Assembly (NCBI GenBank): GCA_002373995.1
Contig: DFLB01000045.1
Coordinates: 21,888-85,887, forward strand
DNA: 64,000 nt
Source: Bacteroidales bacterium UBA3630
Lineage (GTDB): Bacteria > Bacteroidota > Bacteroidia > Bacteroidales > P3
Direction: 5' to 3'
Below the pieces are notes generated by a model. It did no database searches and was not told the DNA's origin. It saw only the letters and a program-made list of their open reading frames with translations. Made by a program: the position numbers and the translations under genes. Of the stretch, positions 35,326-44,500 are shown piece after piece (within the stretch, counting starts at the first letter, position 1; each line of letters begins with the position of its first letter).

Positions 35326-35703
35326 ATGGCACGTATTGCAGGTATTGACTTACCCAAGAACAAAAGAGGAGAGATAGGTTTGACCTATATCTACGGAATC
35401 GGACGTAGCACTGCAAAGGAGATTCTGGCGAAAGCTGGTATCGACGAAGGCAAGAAGGTGCAGGACTGGACCGACGACGAGCAGAACACCCTCCGCAACA
35501 TCATCAATGATGAGTATAAGGTGGAAGGCGCCCTCCGCTCCGAGGTGCAGATGAATATCAAGCGACTGATGGATATCGGCTGCTACCGCGGCATCCGTCA
35601 CCGCCTTGGTCTTCCGCTGCGTGGTCAGAGCACCAAGAACAACGCCCGTACTCGCAAGGGTAAGAAGAAAACTATCGCTAACAAGAAGAAAGCTACCAAG
35701 TAA
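35326..35703 (+). CDS. rpsM: 30S ribosomal protein S13 (uS13)
   Basis: 125 residues. Head protein contacting P-site tRNA and forming intersubunit bridges. [39 protein letters not shown] and a lysine-rich tail are typical. Confidence 0.98.
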   Translation: MARIAGIDLPKNKRGEIGLTYIYGIGRSTAKEILAKAGIDEGKKVQDWTDDEQNTLRNIINDEYKVEGALRSEVQMNIKRLMDIGCYRGIRHRLGLPLRGQSTKNNARTRKGKKKTIANKKKATK

Positions 35704-35722
35704 GTAATTAGGTTGTAGCACC

Positions 35723-35758
35723 CCAATCGCGGATTAGATGAGATTCAGGAGCGATTGG
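35723..35758 (+). promoter_or_regulatory. Hairpin in the rpsM-rpsK spacer
   Basis: CCAATCGC (35723-35730) and GCGATTGG (35751-35758) are perfectly complementary around a 20-nt loop in the 84-nt gap. It could be an RNA regulatory or processing site of the alpha operon; nothing proves a function. Confidence 0.4.
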
Positions 35759-35787
35759 TAACAAGTAAACAAAGAAAATCAAGCAAA

Positions 35788-36177
35788 ATGGCAAAAACTT
35801 CAAAACCGACCAAAAAGAGAGTCGTAAAAGTTGAACCTCAAGGAAGAGCATGCATCTTTGCATCCTTTAACAACGTCATCGTTTCGTTGACGAACAACGC
35901 CGGTCAAGTGATTTCTTGGTCGTCTGCAGGAAAAATGGGCTTCCGCGGATCGAAGAAAAACACTCCGTATGCCGCTCAGATGGCTGCGGAAGATTGCGGC
36001 AAAGTTGCTTATGATTTGGGCCTAAGAAAAGTCAAGGTCTTTGTGAAGGGACCTGGTCAGGGACGTGAATCTGCAATCCGCGCAATCAACACCTGCGGTA
36101 TCGAGGTGACAGAGATTACTGACATTACCCCGCTGCCCCACAATGGTTGCCGCCCTCCGAAGCGTCGTCGCGTGTAA
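35788..36177 (+). CDS. rpsK: 30S ribosomal protein S11 (uS11)
   Basis: 129 residues from the ATG at 35788; the frame is open 33 nt further upstream but that stretch lies in the spacer hairpin tail. Platform protein near the E site. [37 protein letters not shown] and the [11 protein letters not shown] end are intact. Confidence 0.97.
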   Translation: MAKTSKPTKKRVVKVEPQGRACIFASFNNVIVSLTNNAGQVISWSSAGKMGFRGSKKNTPYAAQMAAEDCGKVAYDLGLRKVKVFVKGPGQGRESAIRAINTCGIEVTEITDITPLPHNGCRPPKRRRV

Positions 36178-36208
36178 TTATTAATCTTTATTTAAAAGCA
36201 AGTAAACA

Positions 36209-36814
36209 ATGGCAAGATACACAGGTCCCAAGACCAAAATAGCAAGAAAGTTCCACGAGCCTATCTATGGCCCGGACAAAAACTACGAGAAGAAACCGTA
36301 TGCTCCCGGTATGCACGGCCAGAACCGCCGTCGCAGCAAGACTTCGGAGTATGGCATCCAGCTCAACGAGAAGCAGAAGGCCAAATACACCTATGGCATT
36401 CTTGAGCGCCAGTTCCGTAAACTCTACGCCGAAGCCTCGCGCCGCGGTGGTATTACCGGTGAAGAACTTATGAAACTCATCGAGGCACGCCTCGACAATG
36501 TGGTCTACCGCCTTGGCATCGCTCGTAGCCGTGCCCAGGCCCGCCAGCTGGTTTCCCATCGTCATATCGCTGTCAACGGCGAGGTTGTCAATGTTCCCTC
36601 CTATAGCCTTCGCGAGGGCGATGTTATTTCCGTCCGTGAGCGCAGCAAATCGCTCGAAGTCATCACCGATTCTCTGGCTTCGCGCGCCAACAACTATCCT
36701 TGGCTTGAGTGGGACGGCAACGCCATGAGCGGCAAGTTTGTCAGCTACCCGCAGCGTAGCGACATCCCCGAGACCATCAACGAGCAGCTCATCGTTGACC
36801 TCTACTCGAAGTAA
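36209..36814 (+). CDS. rpsD: 30S ribosomal protein S4 (uS4)
   Basis: 201 residues. Primary 16S binder; in E. coli it represses the alpha operon. S4 RNA-binding domain [20 protein letters not shown] plus [16 protein letters not shown]. The zinc-type N-terminus is absent. Confidence 0.98.
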   Translation: MARYTGPKTKIARKFHEPIYGPDKNYEKKPYAPGMHGQNRRRSKTSEYGIQLNEKQKAKYTYGILERQFRKLYAEASRRGGITGEELMKLIEARLDNVVYRLGIARSRAQARQLVSHRHIAVNGEVVNVPSYSLREGDVISVRERSKSLEVITDSLASRANNYPWLEWDGNAMSGKFVSYPQRSDIPETINEQLIVDLYSK

Positions 36815-36839
36815 TCAATAGCCTTTAGGCCAACCCAAT

Positions 36840-36860
36840 GTCCCGGCACGGTGCCAGGAC
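36840..36860 (+). promoter_or_regulatory. Hairpin upstream of rpoA
   Basis: GTCC-C-GGCA and TGCC-A-GGAC pair around a CGG loop in the 77-nt rpsD-rpoA spacer. Possible attenuator or processing site controlling rpoA dosage; no T run. Confidence 0.35.
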
Positions 36861-36891
36861 GTAAACCCCCAAAAGAAAGAAAGGATAACAA

Positions 36892-37884
36892 ATGGCAATA
36901 TTATCATTCCAGAAACCCGACAAGGTGGTGATGCTTGAGGCTGACGACTTCCGCGGCACTTTCGAATTTCGTCCGCTGGAGCCTGGCTACGGCACAACCA
37001 TCGGCAACGCTCTGCGTCGCGTCCTTCTCTCTTCGCTCGAAGGCTATGCCATCACTTCGGTTCAGATCGACGGTGTCGACCATGAGTTCTCGTCGCTCCC
37101 CGGAGTGGTTGAGGATATGACCGACATCATCTTGCGACTGAAGCAGATACGCTTCCGCCGCCAGCTTGAGGATACCGAACACGAGAAGCTGACATTCACA
37201 GTCAAGGGGCAGACTGTGCTCAAGGCCGGTGACCTGAACAGTAACCTCAATGGTTTCCAGGTGCTCAACCCCGAGCTTGAAATCTGCCACATGGAACCCA
37301 CCACGGAGCTCCGCATCACCCTCAGCATCGACAAGGGTCGCGGCTATGTGCCTGCCGACGAAAACAAGCGTCCCACCGACCCCATCGGTGTCATCGCTAT
37401 CGACTCCATCCATACCCCCATCAAAAAGGTTATGTATGCCGTCGACGACTACCGTGTCGAGCAGCGTACTGACTATGAGAAGCTCACCTTCGACATCGAG
37501 ACCGACGGGTCTATCCACCCCAAGGAGGCTCTCAAAGAGGCTGCCACTATCCTCATCCAGCACTTTATGCTCTTCTCCGACGAGCGCATCACGCTCGATG
37601 TGGAGACCAAGCCGGTGCAGGAAGAGTTTGACGAGACCACCGCGCACATTCGCCAGTTGCTCAAGACCAAGCTTATAGATCTTGACCTCTCAGTGCGTGC
37701 CCTCAACTGCCTCAAGGCTGCCGAGGTCGACACCCTGGGCGACCTCGTGTCGTTCAACAAGGCCGACCTGCTGAAGTTCCGCAACTTTGGCAAGAAGTCA
37801 CTCACCGAACTTGAAAACCTCGTGGCTTCGAAGAATCTGGAGTTCGGTATGAATGTTTCAAAGTATAAACTTGATAAAGAATAA
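36892..37884 (+). CDS. rpoA: RNA polymerase alpha subunit
   Basis: 330 residues. N-terminal assembly domain ([22 protein letters not shown]) and C-terminal DNA/activator-binding domain ([20 protein letters not shown], then [18 protein letters not shown]). Standard place between rpsD and rplQ. Confidence 0.98.
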   Translation: MAILSFQKPDKVVMLEADDFRGTFEFRPLEPGYGTTIGNALRRVLLSSLEGYAITSVQIDGVDHEFSSLPGVVEDMTDIILRLKQIRFRRQLEDTEHEKLTFTVKGQTVLKAGDLNSNLNGFQVLNPELEICHMEPTTELRITLSIDKGRGYVPADENKRPTDPIGVIAIDSIHTPIKKVMYAVDDYRVEQRTDYEKLTFDIETDGSIHPKEALKEAATILIQHFMLFSDERITLDVETKPVQEEFDETTAHIRQLLKTKLIDLDLSVRALNCLKAAEVDTLGDLVSFNKADLLKFRNFGKKSLTELENLVASKNLEFGMNVSKYKLDKE

Positions 37885-37893
37885 GAAAAGAAT

Positions 37894-38376
37894 ATGAGAC
37901 ACGGTTGCAAAGTAAATCATCTGTCCAGAACCCACGCCCATCGCGTCGCTATGCTTTCCAACATGGCTACCTCGCTGATTATGCACAAGCGCATCGAGAC
38001 CACTGTTGCCAAAGCCAAGGCCCTCAGAGTATATGTCGAGCCCATCATCAACCGCTCGAAGGAAGACACTACCCACAATCGCCGTATCGTCTTCAGCTAC
38101 CTCCACAGCAAAGAGGCCGTCAATGAACTCTTCCGCGAGGTGTCGCAGAAGGTGGCCAACCGTCCCGGTGGCTACACCCGCATCCTGAAGACCGGCATCC
38201 GCCACGGTGACAACAGTGAAATGGCTATCATCGAGCTGGTTGACTACAACGAGAACATGCTCAAGGAGGCTACCACCAAGAAGGCCAAGAGCACCCGCCG
38301 TAGCCGCACCAAGAAGGCCGAGGCCGCTCCTGTGGCCGAGGCTCCCGCCGCTGAGGAAGCTCCCAAGGCTGAGTAA
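37894..38376 (+). CDS. rplQ: 50S ribosomal protein L17 (bL17)
   Basis: 160 residues. The core ([20 protein letters not shown] to about residue 118) matches the family; a 40-residue tail rich in lysine, alanine and glutamate ([18 protein letters not shown] and on) extends beyond the E. coli length. Last gene of the ribosomal cluster, followed by a terminator. Confidence 0.97.
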   Translation: MRHGCKVNHLSRTHAHRVAMLSNMATSLIMHKRIETTVAKAKALRVYVEPIINRSKEDTTHNRRIVFSYLHSKEAVNELFREVSQKVANRPGGYTRILKTGIRHGDNSEMAIIELVDYNENMLKEATTKKAKSTRRSRTKKAEAAPVAEAPAAEEAPKAE

Positions 38377-38409
38377 ACGAAGTCCTGCATCGGACATTCA
38401 CCCCTTTTC

Positions 38410-38443
38410 AACGCCCACCGCTGCCTGCGCAGCGATGGGCGTT
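38410..38443 (+). terminator. Terminator of the ribosomal cluster
   Basis: AACGCCCA-C-CGCTG pairs with CAGCG-A-TGGGCGTT around a short CCTGCG loop, 33 nt after the rplQ stop; followed by TATGTTTGG. A strong stem with a weak U tract. Confidence 0.75.
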
Positions 38444-38447
38444 ATGT

Positions 38448-38951
38448 TTGGACTCATTACAAACCACAATAAAACACAACAGCATACGCTTGACGGCCCT
38501 GGTGGTCGTGGCGGCGGGGCTGGCTTTTGCCTTGTGCCAGAAAGAAGACAACAGCAACAGCAGCAACGGCGGCGGCACGCCCGCCCCGGCGGGCACCGAG
38601 ACGCTGACCCTCACGGCGGCGGGCGTGGACTTCACGCTGGTGCGCGTGGAGCCCGGCACCTTCCGCATGGGCGCCAACGAGGGCGACGACCAGGCCTACG
38701 ACTGGGAGAAGCCGGCGCACGAGGTGACGCTGACGTAGCCCTACTACATCGCCACCACGGAGGTGACGCAGGAACTCTATGCCGCCGACGCTGTCAGCGA
38801 CCCGCAGGGTCCCTCTGAAGGCTCCGACCGCGTGATCCACGGTGGCTGCTGGGGCAGCTACGCGCAGGACTGCCGTCTGTCCTATCGGTACTACTGCACG
38901 CCGGTCTTCAGGAGATACGGCCTGGGCTTCCGCGTCGTCGTGCTTCCGTAG
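38448..38951 (+). pseudogene. Formylglycine-generating-enzyme (SUMF1) domain lipoprotein, broken
   Basis: One frame reads a lipoprotein signal (LTALVVVAAGLAFALC), a linker, then the FGE-type start (FTLVRVEPGTFRMGANEGDD, HEVTLT), a TAG stop at 38736-38738, and onward PYYIATTEVTQELY followed at once by the family's C-terminal part (GSDRVIHGGCWGSYAQDCRL, GLGFRVV). About 130 residues of the domain middle (WEYAARGG and GNVWEW region in intact members) are missing. The natural start appears lost: the codon before KHNSIRL is ATA (38469), leaving only a TTG at 38448. Stop, deletion and start loss together make this a decayed gene. Confidence 0.85.
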
Positions 38952-39135
38952 TTTACCATCAATGCTAAGCTACGGCTGGCAGGCAAAGAAACAGCAAGTA
39001 AAACCTCGGCACGCTGCCCTTGAAACAATACGATGAGCCGATTGGGGGGGCGACATGTGGAATGGCAGGGGTGGGGAGGCCCGTGCCGAGGCGCTGCGGG
39101 CTGCGCAGGAGGTGCACCTCGGTGTAGAGTCCGCT

Positions 39136-39215
39136 TGTGGTCCGCTTGTGGTCCGCTGGCGGTCGGACGATGGTCGGACCATCCTCGGACCACCACCGGA
39201 CCATCCTCGGACCGA
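39136..39215. repeat. GGTCCG decamer repeat, locus 3 (both orientations)
   Basis: GTGGTCCGCTTGTGGTCCGC is followed by inverted units (CGGACCATCCTCGGACCACC), so this locus could fold into a long hairpin, unlike the other four. The rest of the 38952-39459 gap shows no gene; it has G-rich runs only. Confidence 0.8.
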
Positions 39216-39459
39216 GAGCCTTTAAGGTGCTGTGTATTAGCTGTGTGGGTGATTTTAGCGGGCTGAATATGTTGGTTGTCAGTGGTATAGGGGTGTTTTT
39301 TGATGGGTTTTCGGCGTGGGCGGTGAATTTGCGACAGAAAGGTTCCTGCCGCGGGTGCCTTGTGGGGGGTGGGGGAGTGGTGGGGTGAGAAAATGTTGTG
39401 TTGTAACATACTGTGTGACAGTGTGTATGGTGGGTTTGTGGGTGGTTTTTGCAAAAAAA

Positions 39460-39491
39460 TTTGGTGGGTATTGAAAAAAGTTGTAATTTTG
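39460..39491 (+). promoter_or_regulatory. tRNA-Ala promoter
   Basis: TTTG (39460-39463), 20 nt, TAATTTTG (39484-39491), a full consensus match 24 nt before the first tRNA. Confidence 0.85.
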
Positions 39492-39515
39492 CACCCGATT
39501 TCGAAGGAAACGAGA

Positions 39516-39592
<77 letters not shown>

Positions 39593-39596
39593 AAGA

Positions 39597-39619
39597 GGGT
39601 CGCACAACGGCCCTTTTTT
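39597..39619 (+). terminator. Short intrinsic terminator after first tRNA
   Basis: GGGTCG and CGGCCC pair (one G-U) around CACAA, followed by six T. It lies 4 nt after the tRNA; read-through to the second tRNA is still possible. Confidence 0.6.
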
Positions 39620-39629
39620 GATAAAGCGA

Positions 39630-39702
39630 GGGGTAGTAGCTCATCTGGTAGAGCATTTGGTTCGCAATCAAAAGGTAGTGGGTTCGAGTCCCATCTACTC
39701 CA
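39630..39702 (+). tRNA. tRNA-Ala (anticodon CGC)
   Basis: 73 nt without encoded CCA. Acceptor GGGGTAG/CTACTCC with G3-U70, D stem GCTC/GAGC, anticodon arm TTTGG-TTCGCAA-TCAAA, T arm GTGGG-TTCGAGT-CCCAT. Reads GCG. It differs from the first copy in the CCA end, so the two are not a recent duplicate. Confidence 0.92.
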
Positions 39703-39703
39703 C

Positions 39704-39738
39704 AAAAAGGGGAGAGTGCGTTGGCGCTTTCCCTTTTT
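39704..39738 (+). terminator. Terminator after second tRNA
   Basis: AAAAAGGG pairs with CCCTTTTT, with a weaker inner stem GAGAGTGC/GCGCTTT, ending in five T. It starts one base after the mature tRNA. Confidence 0.75.
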
Positions 39739-39758
39739 GCGTAGCAGATGGTCCCAAA

Positions 39759-39792
39759 GGTGCAGGGTTGTCGGCAGAGCCGACGGAGCACC
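39759..39792. other. Nested hairpin next to a tRNA remnant
   Basis: GGTGC/GCACC encloses GTCGGC-AGA-GCCGAC. No promoter or ORF is attached. Together with the tRNA-like 3' end that follows it makes a segment of tRNA size (39741-39813), but the D and anticodon arms are not recognisable. Confidence 0.5.
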
Positions 39793-39794
39793 AC

Positions 39795-39813
39795 GAGTCC
39801 CATCTATTCCACA
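39795..39813 (+). repeat. tRNA-Ala 3'-end remnant
   Basis: GAGTCCCATCTATTCCACA matches the 3' end of the second tRNA-Ala (GAGTCCCATCTACTCCACA) at 18 of 19 positions. Could be a decayed third tRNA or the far side of an integration site. No integrase is nearby. Confidence 0.7.
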
Positions 39814-39817
39814 ATGT

Positions 39818-39855
39818 AGACAGCGCGCCCCGCCGTCAGGCGGGGCGCGCTGTCT
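39818..39855. terminator. Perfect 17-bp hairpin between convergent units
   Basis: AGACAGCGCGCCCCGCC, loop GTCA, then its exact complement. Lies between the tRNA genes (plus) and marC (minus), so it likely stops both; no T run on either side. Confidence 0.7.
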
Positions 39856-39879
39856 GTTGCTGGCTTTGCCTTCCAAGGG

Positions 39880-40470
39880 TCAGAGGCCGGCGAAGATGGT
39901 GGCTATGTTGCCCACGAAGAGTTTCACCGCCATGGCCAGCAGGATGACACCGAAGAATTTGCGCAGCACGTAGATGATGTCGTTGCCCAGCCAGTGGGTG
40001 ATCTTGTCGAGGTAGCGCAGCACGAAGTAGTCGATGACGATGTTCAGGAGCAGACCGATCATGATGTTGACGGTGGCGTATTCGGCGCGCAGCGATATGA
40101 GGGCTGTGATGGCGCCCGGGCCGGCGATGAGGGGGAAGGCTACGGGGACGATGCTGGCTCCCGAGGAGGTGGGCTCGTTCTTGATGATGTCGCGGCCGAG
40201 GATCATCTCGAAGGCCAGGATGAAGAGCACCACCGATCCCGCCACGGCGAAGGAGGGCATGTCGATGCCGAAGAGTCGCAGCAGCGCTTCGCCGACGACG
40301 AAGAAGCCGATGAAGAGCAGCAGGGCGGCACCGGTGGCCTGCAGGGGTTTGATGACGGAGCCTTTGTCGCGCATGGAGACGAAGATGGGTATCGAGCCCG
40401 TGATGTCGATGATGGCGAACATGACGAGGAAGGTGCTGAAGATTTCTACGATGTTGATGGATTGGAACAT
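39880..40470 (-). CDS. MarC-family integral membrane protein
   Basis: 196 residues with six hydrophobic segments and the MarC-type start (FSTFLVMFAIIDITGSIPIF) and PVAFPLIAGPGAITALI motif. MarC proteins are of uncertain function (once thought drug-related; some related archaeal members carry neutral amino acids). Separated from rsgA by a 27-nt spacer made almost wholly of GTGTTTAGT-type short repeats, so rsgA and marC are probably cotranscribed. Confidence 0.92.
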   Translation of the reverse strand: MFQSINIVEIFSTFLVMFAIIDITGSIPIFVSMRDKGSVIKPLQATGAALLLFIGFFVVGEALLRLFGIDMPSFAVAGSVVLFILAFEMILGRDIIKNEPTSSGASIVPVAFPLIAGPGAITALISLRAEYATVNIMIGLLLNIVIDYFVLRYLDKITHWLGNDIIYVLRKFFGVILLAMAVKLFVGNIATIFAGL

Positions 40471-40500
40471 GGTGTTTAGTGTTTTGGTGTTCAGTGTTTA
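40471..40500. repeat. Short tandem repeat forming the rsgA-marC spacer
   Basis: GTGTTTAGTGTTTTGGTGTT then CAGTGTTTAG, about 7-8 bp units, fills the spacer and includes the rsgA stop codon. Confidence 0.75.
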
Positions 40501-41439
40501 GTTGGTGGGCGATTCTACGTCTTCGAGGATGGAGAGGTAGTTGTGGTAGCGCTCGGCGCTGATGCGGCCGTCGGCGACGGCTTGCAGCACGGCGCATCCG
40601 GGCTCGTGGCGGTGCGTGCAGTTGGCAAAGTGGCACTCGGGCAGCACGGCCCGCATCTCGGGGAAGAAGTGGCTCAGTTCCTGCCGGTTGAAGTCTACCA
40701 TGCCAAATTCCTTGATGCCCGGGGTGTCGATGAGGTAAGTGGGTAGTGGATAGTGGGCAGTGAGTAGCGGGAAGATTTCGGCAAAGGTGGTGGTGTGGCG
40801 TCCCTTGAGGCTCCAGTCTGACAGCGAGCCCACTTTGAGCCCCAGGCCGGGGCTGAGGGCGTTGAGGAGGGCGCTTTTGCCCACGCCGCTGTGCCCGCTG
40901 AAGAGGACGGTCTTGCCGCCGATGAGTTGCTTCACTTCGTCGAGGCCGCTGCCTGTCAGGGCCGATATTTCGAGCACGGGGTAGCTGATGGAGCGGTAGA
41001 GATGCGAGAGGTCGTGCTGCATGGCGCGCAGTTCGTCGTTGGCCAGCAGGTCGCTCTTGTTGAAAAGGATGGCGGCGGGGATGTGGTAGGCCTCGGCAGT
41101 GACCAGCAGGCGGTCGATGAAGCCGGTGGAGGTGCGTGGCAGGCCGAGGGTGGCCACGATGCAGAGCAGGTCAATATTGGCCGCAATGACGTGGGTCTGC
41201 TTGCTGAGTTTGGTGGCTCGCCGGACGATGTAGTTGCGGCGATCCTGCACCTCGTGGATGAGGCCCGTGCCGTCGGCCTGCATCTCGAAGAGCACGCGGT
41301 CGCCCACGGCTACCGGATTGGTCTGCTTGGAGCCGCGCAGACGGTAGTTGCCGCGCAGACGGCAATCGATGGGTTCCGTGCCTGCCGATAATACCCGGTA
41401 CCAGCTGCCGGTCGTTCGTATGACGAGTCCTTCTCTCAT
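40498..41439 (-). CDS. rsgA: Ribosome small-subunit-dependent GTPase A
   Basis: 313 residues. Checks late 30S assembly. OB domain at the N-terminus, then the circularly permuted GTPase order: G4 FNKSDLL, G5 ISALTG, G1 GHSGVGKSALLN, G2 GRHTTT, G3 DTPGIKEFG, and a C-terminal zinc knuckle (CHFANCTHRHEPGC). The loop between G2 and G3 (LLTAHYPLPTY) is slightly long and encoded by a CACTATCCACTACCCACT-type repeat (about 40735-40775). Circular permutation is normal for the family. Confidence 0.97.
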   Translation of the reverse strand: MREGLVIRTTGSWYRVLSAGTEPIDCRLRGNYRLRGSKQTNPVAVGDRVLFEMQADGTGLIHEVQDRRNYIVRRATKLSKQTHVIAANIDLLCIVATLGLPRTSTGFIDRLLVTAEAYHIPAAILFNKSDLLANDELRAMQHDLSHLYRSISYPVLEISALTGSGLDEVKQLIGGKTVLFSGHSGVGKSALLNALSPGLGLKVGSLSDWSLKGRHTTTFAEIFPLLTAHYPLPTYLIDTPGIKEFGMVDFNRQELSHFFPEMRAVLPECHFANCTHRHEPGCAVLQAVADGRISAERYHNYLSILEDVESPTN

Positions 41440-41515
41440 TGTGTTTTTCGGGCTGCAAAATTACACATTTTTCTCGAAGTATGGACTTTAAACCGCAAAC
41501 TTTAATCTTTTTTCG

Positions 41516-41523
41516 TATCTTTG
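41516..41523 (+). promoter_or_regulatory. Promoter -7 element of the GH2 gene
   Basis: TATCTTTG lies only 12 nt before the chosen ATG. No good TTTG at 19-21 nt. Either a leaderless transcript or a start further downstream. Confidence 0.5.
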
Positions 41524-41535
41524 CACGCCGAAACG

Positions 41536-44500
41536 ATGAAGAAGACGCTGCTTATAATGTTGCTTGTGTGCCTCGTACAGGTGCTGTCGGCCCAGCCCCA
41601 CTGGAACAACCTCGAGGTGTATCGCGTCAACAAGCTCCAGCCTCACGACCGCATCGTGCCTGATGGCGACTGGACGCTCAACCTTAACGGGATGTGGCGG
41701 TTTAGCTATTACGACAATCCGGCGCAGGCTGCCCGCGAGCATGGACGTGCCGCCAAAGGCCGCGGGGACAGCATCCGTGTGCCGGGCAACATCGAGTTGC
41801 AGGGCTACGGTGTGCCGGTCTATGTCAACATGAAGAACGAGTTTCCAAGCCATCCTCCCTATGTGCCCGCCGACTATAATCCGGTGGGTATCTATGAGCG
41901 CCACTTCAGTGTGCCGTCGCATTGGAACGGCCGCCGTGTGATTGCCAAGTTCGGTGCCGTCGGTGGTGCGATGTATCTCTACGTCAACGGTCGTGAAGTG
42001 GGCTATAGCGAAGACTCGAAGACCCCTGCCGAGTGGGACATCACGCGCTACCTGCACGCCGGTCGCAACCACATGGAGGCGAGGGTGGTGCGCTGGAGCA
42101 ACGGCAGCTATCTCGAATGCCAGGATATGTGGCGCATGAGTGGTATTACCCGCGATGTGGTGCTCTACAGCGTCCCGCGGGAATATATAGGCGACCTCCG
42201 CGTTGTCGCCGACCTCGATACGCTGACCTACCGCCAAGGAAGGGTAGAGGTGCTGGTAGATCTCAACCACGAGGTGGCGGGAGGTGCGGTCGAGATGCAA
42301 ATCTGCGGGCGTACGGTCCGCAAACGGCTTGACAGAAACGACTGGTTTGCCAGTCTTTCCACCTCTGTTGGCGAAGTGGTGCCTTGGTGCGACAGCACGC
42401 CGGCCCTGTATCCACTCACTGTGCGTCTGTTCAACGCCGCTGGTCGCGAGACCGAGTGTATCACCAAACAGGTGGGTTTCCGGCGTGTCGAGATAAAGCG
42501 AGGACTGCTGTGTCTCAATGGACAGCCGATGGAAATACGCGGCGTGAACCGCCACGAGCATTCGATGGAGGGAGGCCACTATATCACTCTCGCCGAGATG
42601 CGCGAAGATATCCGCCTCATGAAATCAATGGGCATCAATGCCGTACGCACCTCGCACTACCCGAACGACGAGCTCTGGTACGACCTGTGCGACTCGGCCG
42701 GTATATACCTCTGGGACGAGGCCAATGTCGAAAGCCATGCACAGGGCTACGGCGCTGGTTCGTTGGCCAAGAAGAAGGAGTGGCTCAACCCGATACTTGA
42801 CCGCATCTACAACATGTACCGCCGCGACCGTAACCATCCGTCAGTCATCGTGTGGAGCCTTGGCAACGAGTGCGGCAACGGCATCTGTATGGAGGAAGCA
42901 TACCGCATCCTGAAAAGCAAAGACCCGACACGGCCTGTGGTCTATGAGCGAGCCGAGCTTGAATCCAATACCGACATCGTTGCCATCATGTATCCCTCGC
43001 TACAGTTCCTTTCTGAATATGCCCGCAATCCGCGCAACACCCGTCCCTATATCATGGCCGAGTACTGCCATGCCATGGGCAACAGCATGGGGGGGCTGAA
43101 GGACTACTGGGATACTATCGATAAGTATCCACAGTTGCAGGGCGGTTTTATCTGGGACTGGATTGACCAGTCCTTTCTGCGCAACGGTTGCTGGGTTGCA
43201 GGTGGCGACTTGGGACAGCTCTTCGGGATTGAGGATGACGATGCCTTTTGCGACAACGGTATCCTTGCCGCCGACCGTACACCGCACCCTTGTGCCGCTG
43301 AAGTGGAGGCTGTATACACCCGTGGCCGTTTCAACGCCGAAGTGCCTCTGCCATCGCCAGTGGTGAAGAGTTGTGCGCTCGACTATGACATTCGCTACAC
43401 TGCTACCAAGCAGTCCGTTCACCTTGAGAACGGTCGTTTCTCACTCACGGTGCGACTTTCCGACGGAGCCATTACCTCCTATGTCTACCACGGACGCGAA
43501 CTGCTGTCCGCGCCGCTGCGGTGGCACTTCTGGCGTCCGCCAACCGAGAATGATCTGGTGGACCCGCATGGCGCCCGTGCATGGCAGGGCCTCGACGCGT
43601 TGCAGGCTGAGCTCATCGCTTGGGCACCGGCTGTGAGCACGCGTGACAACGAAGGCGACTTCGAACTGCACCTTCTTTACCGCCTCACCGCGCCCGACGG
43701 TGCCGTGCTCCGTGTGCGGCAACTGCTGGAGGTTAACCCCGCCGGGCAGTTCCAACTCAGCTATCAGGTTGTCCCTGGTGGCCACTTTGCCGCCCTCCCG
43801 ATGCTGGGCTTCCAGATGGGGCTCGACACAACCGCCTATGCTGCATGCTCTTTCTACGGGAACATCTTTGAAACTTATGCCGACCGCCGTGCAGCACAAC
43901 GGGTGGGCCTCTGGTACAAAAGCCTTGCCGACCTCAGCAAGCCCCAGTATGTGGTGCCGCAGGAACAGGGCCGACGCGAGGCACGCTGGGTGAGCTTCGG
44001 CAATGCTGACCATCGTCTGTGCGTCGTCAGCCCGCATGACCAGCCCCCCCTCGGCTTCAGCGTGCGCCGATGGAGCGACAGCACCCTCACCGCGGTCCGC
44101 CGCTGGTGCGACGTGGGCCCCGGGGAACCGTACTATACCGTCACCATCGACCATTTGGCCGCCGGCCTCGGTACCGCTACCTGCGGCCCCGGTGTGGCCG
44201 ACCGCCATCTGCTCAGCGGCGACAGTGTCTACACCTACCGTTTCCTTCTTGACCCTACGGGTGCCGCCGCCTCGGTCGAGCCTTTTCGTCCTCATCGCAG
44301 CCTACAGGACACCATCTCCGCCGGGGAGGACGAGCGGTTGAGGGTAGCCTCCGTGCAGTCGAATCATCAGCCTGCCGCACCCTATGGCGAGCGTTTCCCG
44401 GCGTTGCTCTGCGACGGCCGCCGTGCCGTGGCTGGCGACTGGCAGCACGGCTGGGCCGGTTTCCAAGGGCATGACACCATTGAGTTGCTGCTCACCCTTG

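Noticed and set aside
36840..36860. Hairpin before rpoA as an intrinsic terminator
   Set aside because: No U tract follows and rpoA directly downstream must be transcribed with the cluster.
38207..38818. Frame running from rplQ across the terminator into the SUMF1 remnant
   Set aside because: It is an arginine/proline-rich out-of-frame reading of rplQ and the remnant, not a gene.
39136..39215. GGTCCG arrays as CRISPR or origin iterons
   Set aside because: Unit is only 10 bp with no spacers, copies occur at five places, and no cas, rep or dnaA gene is near.
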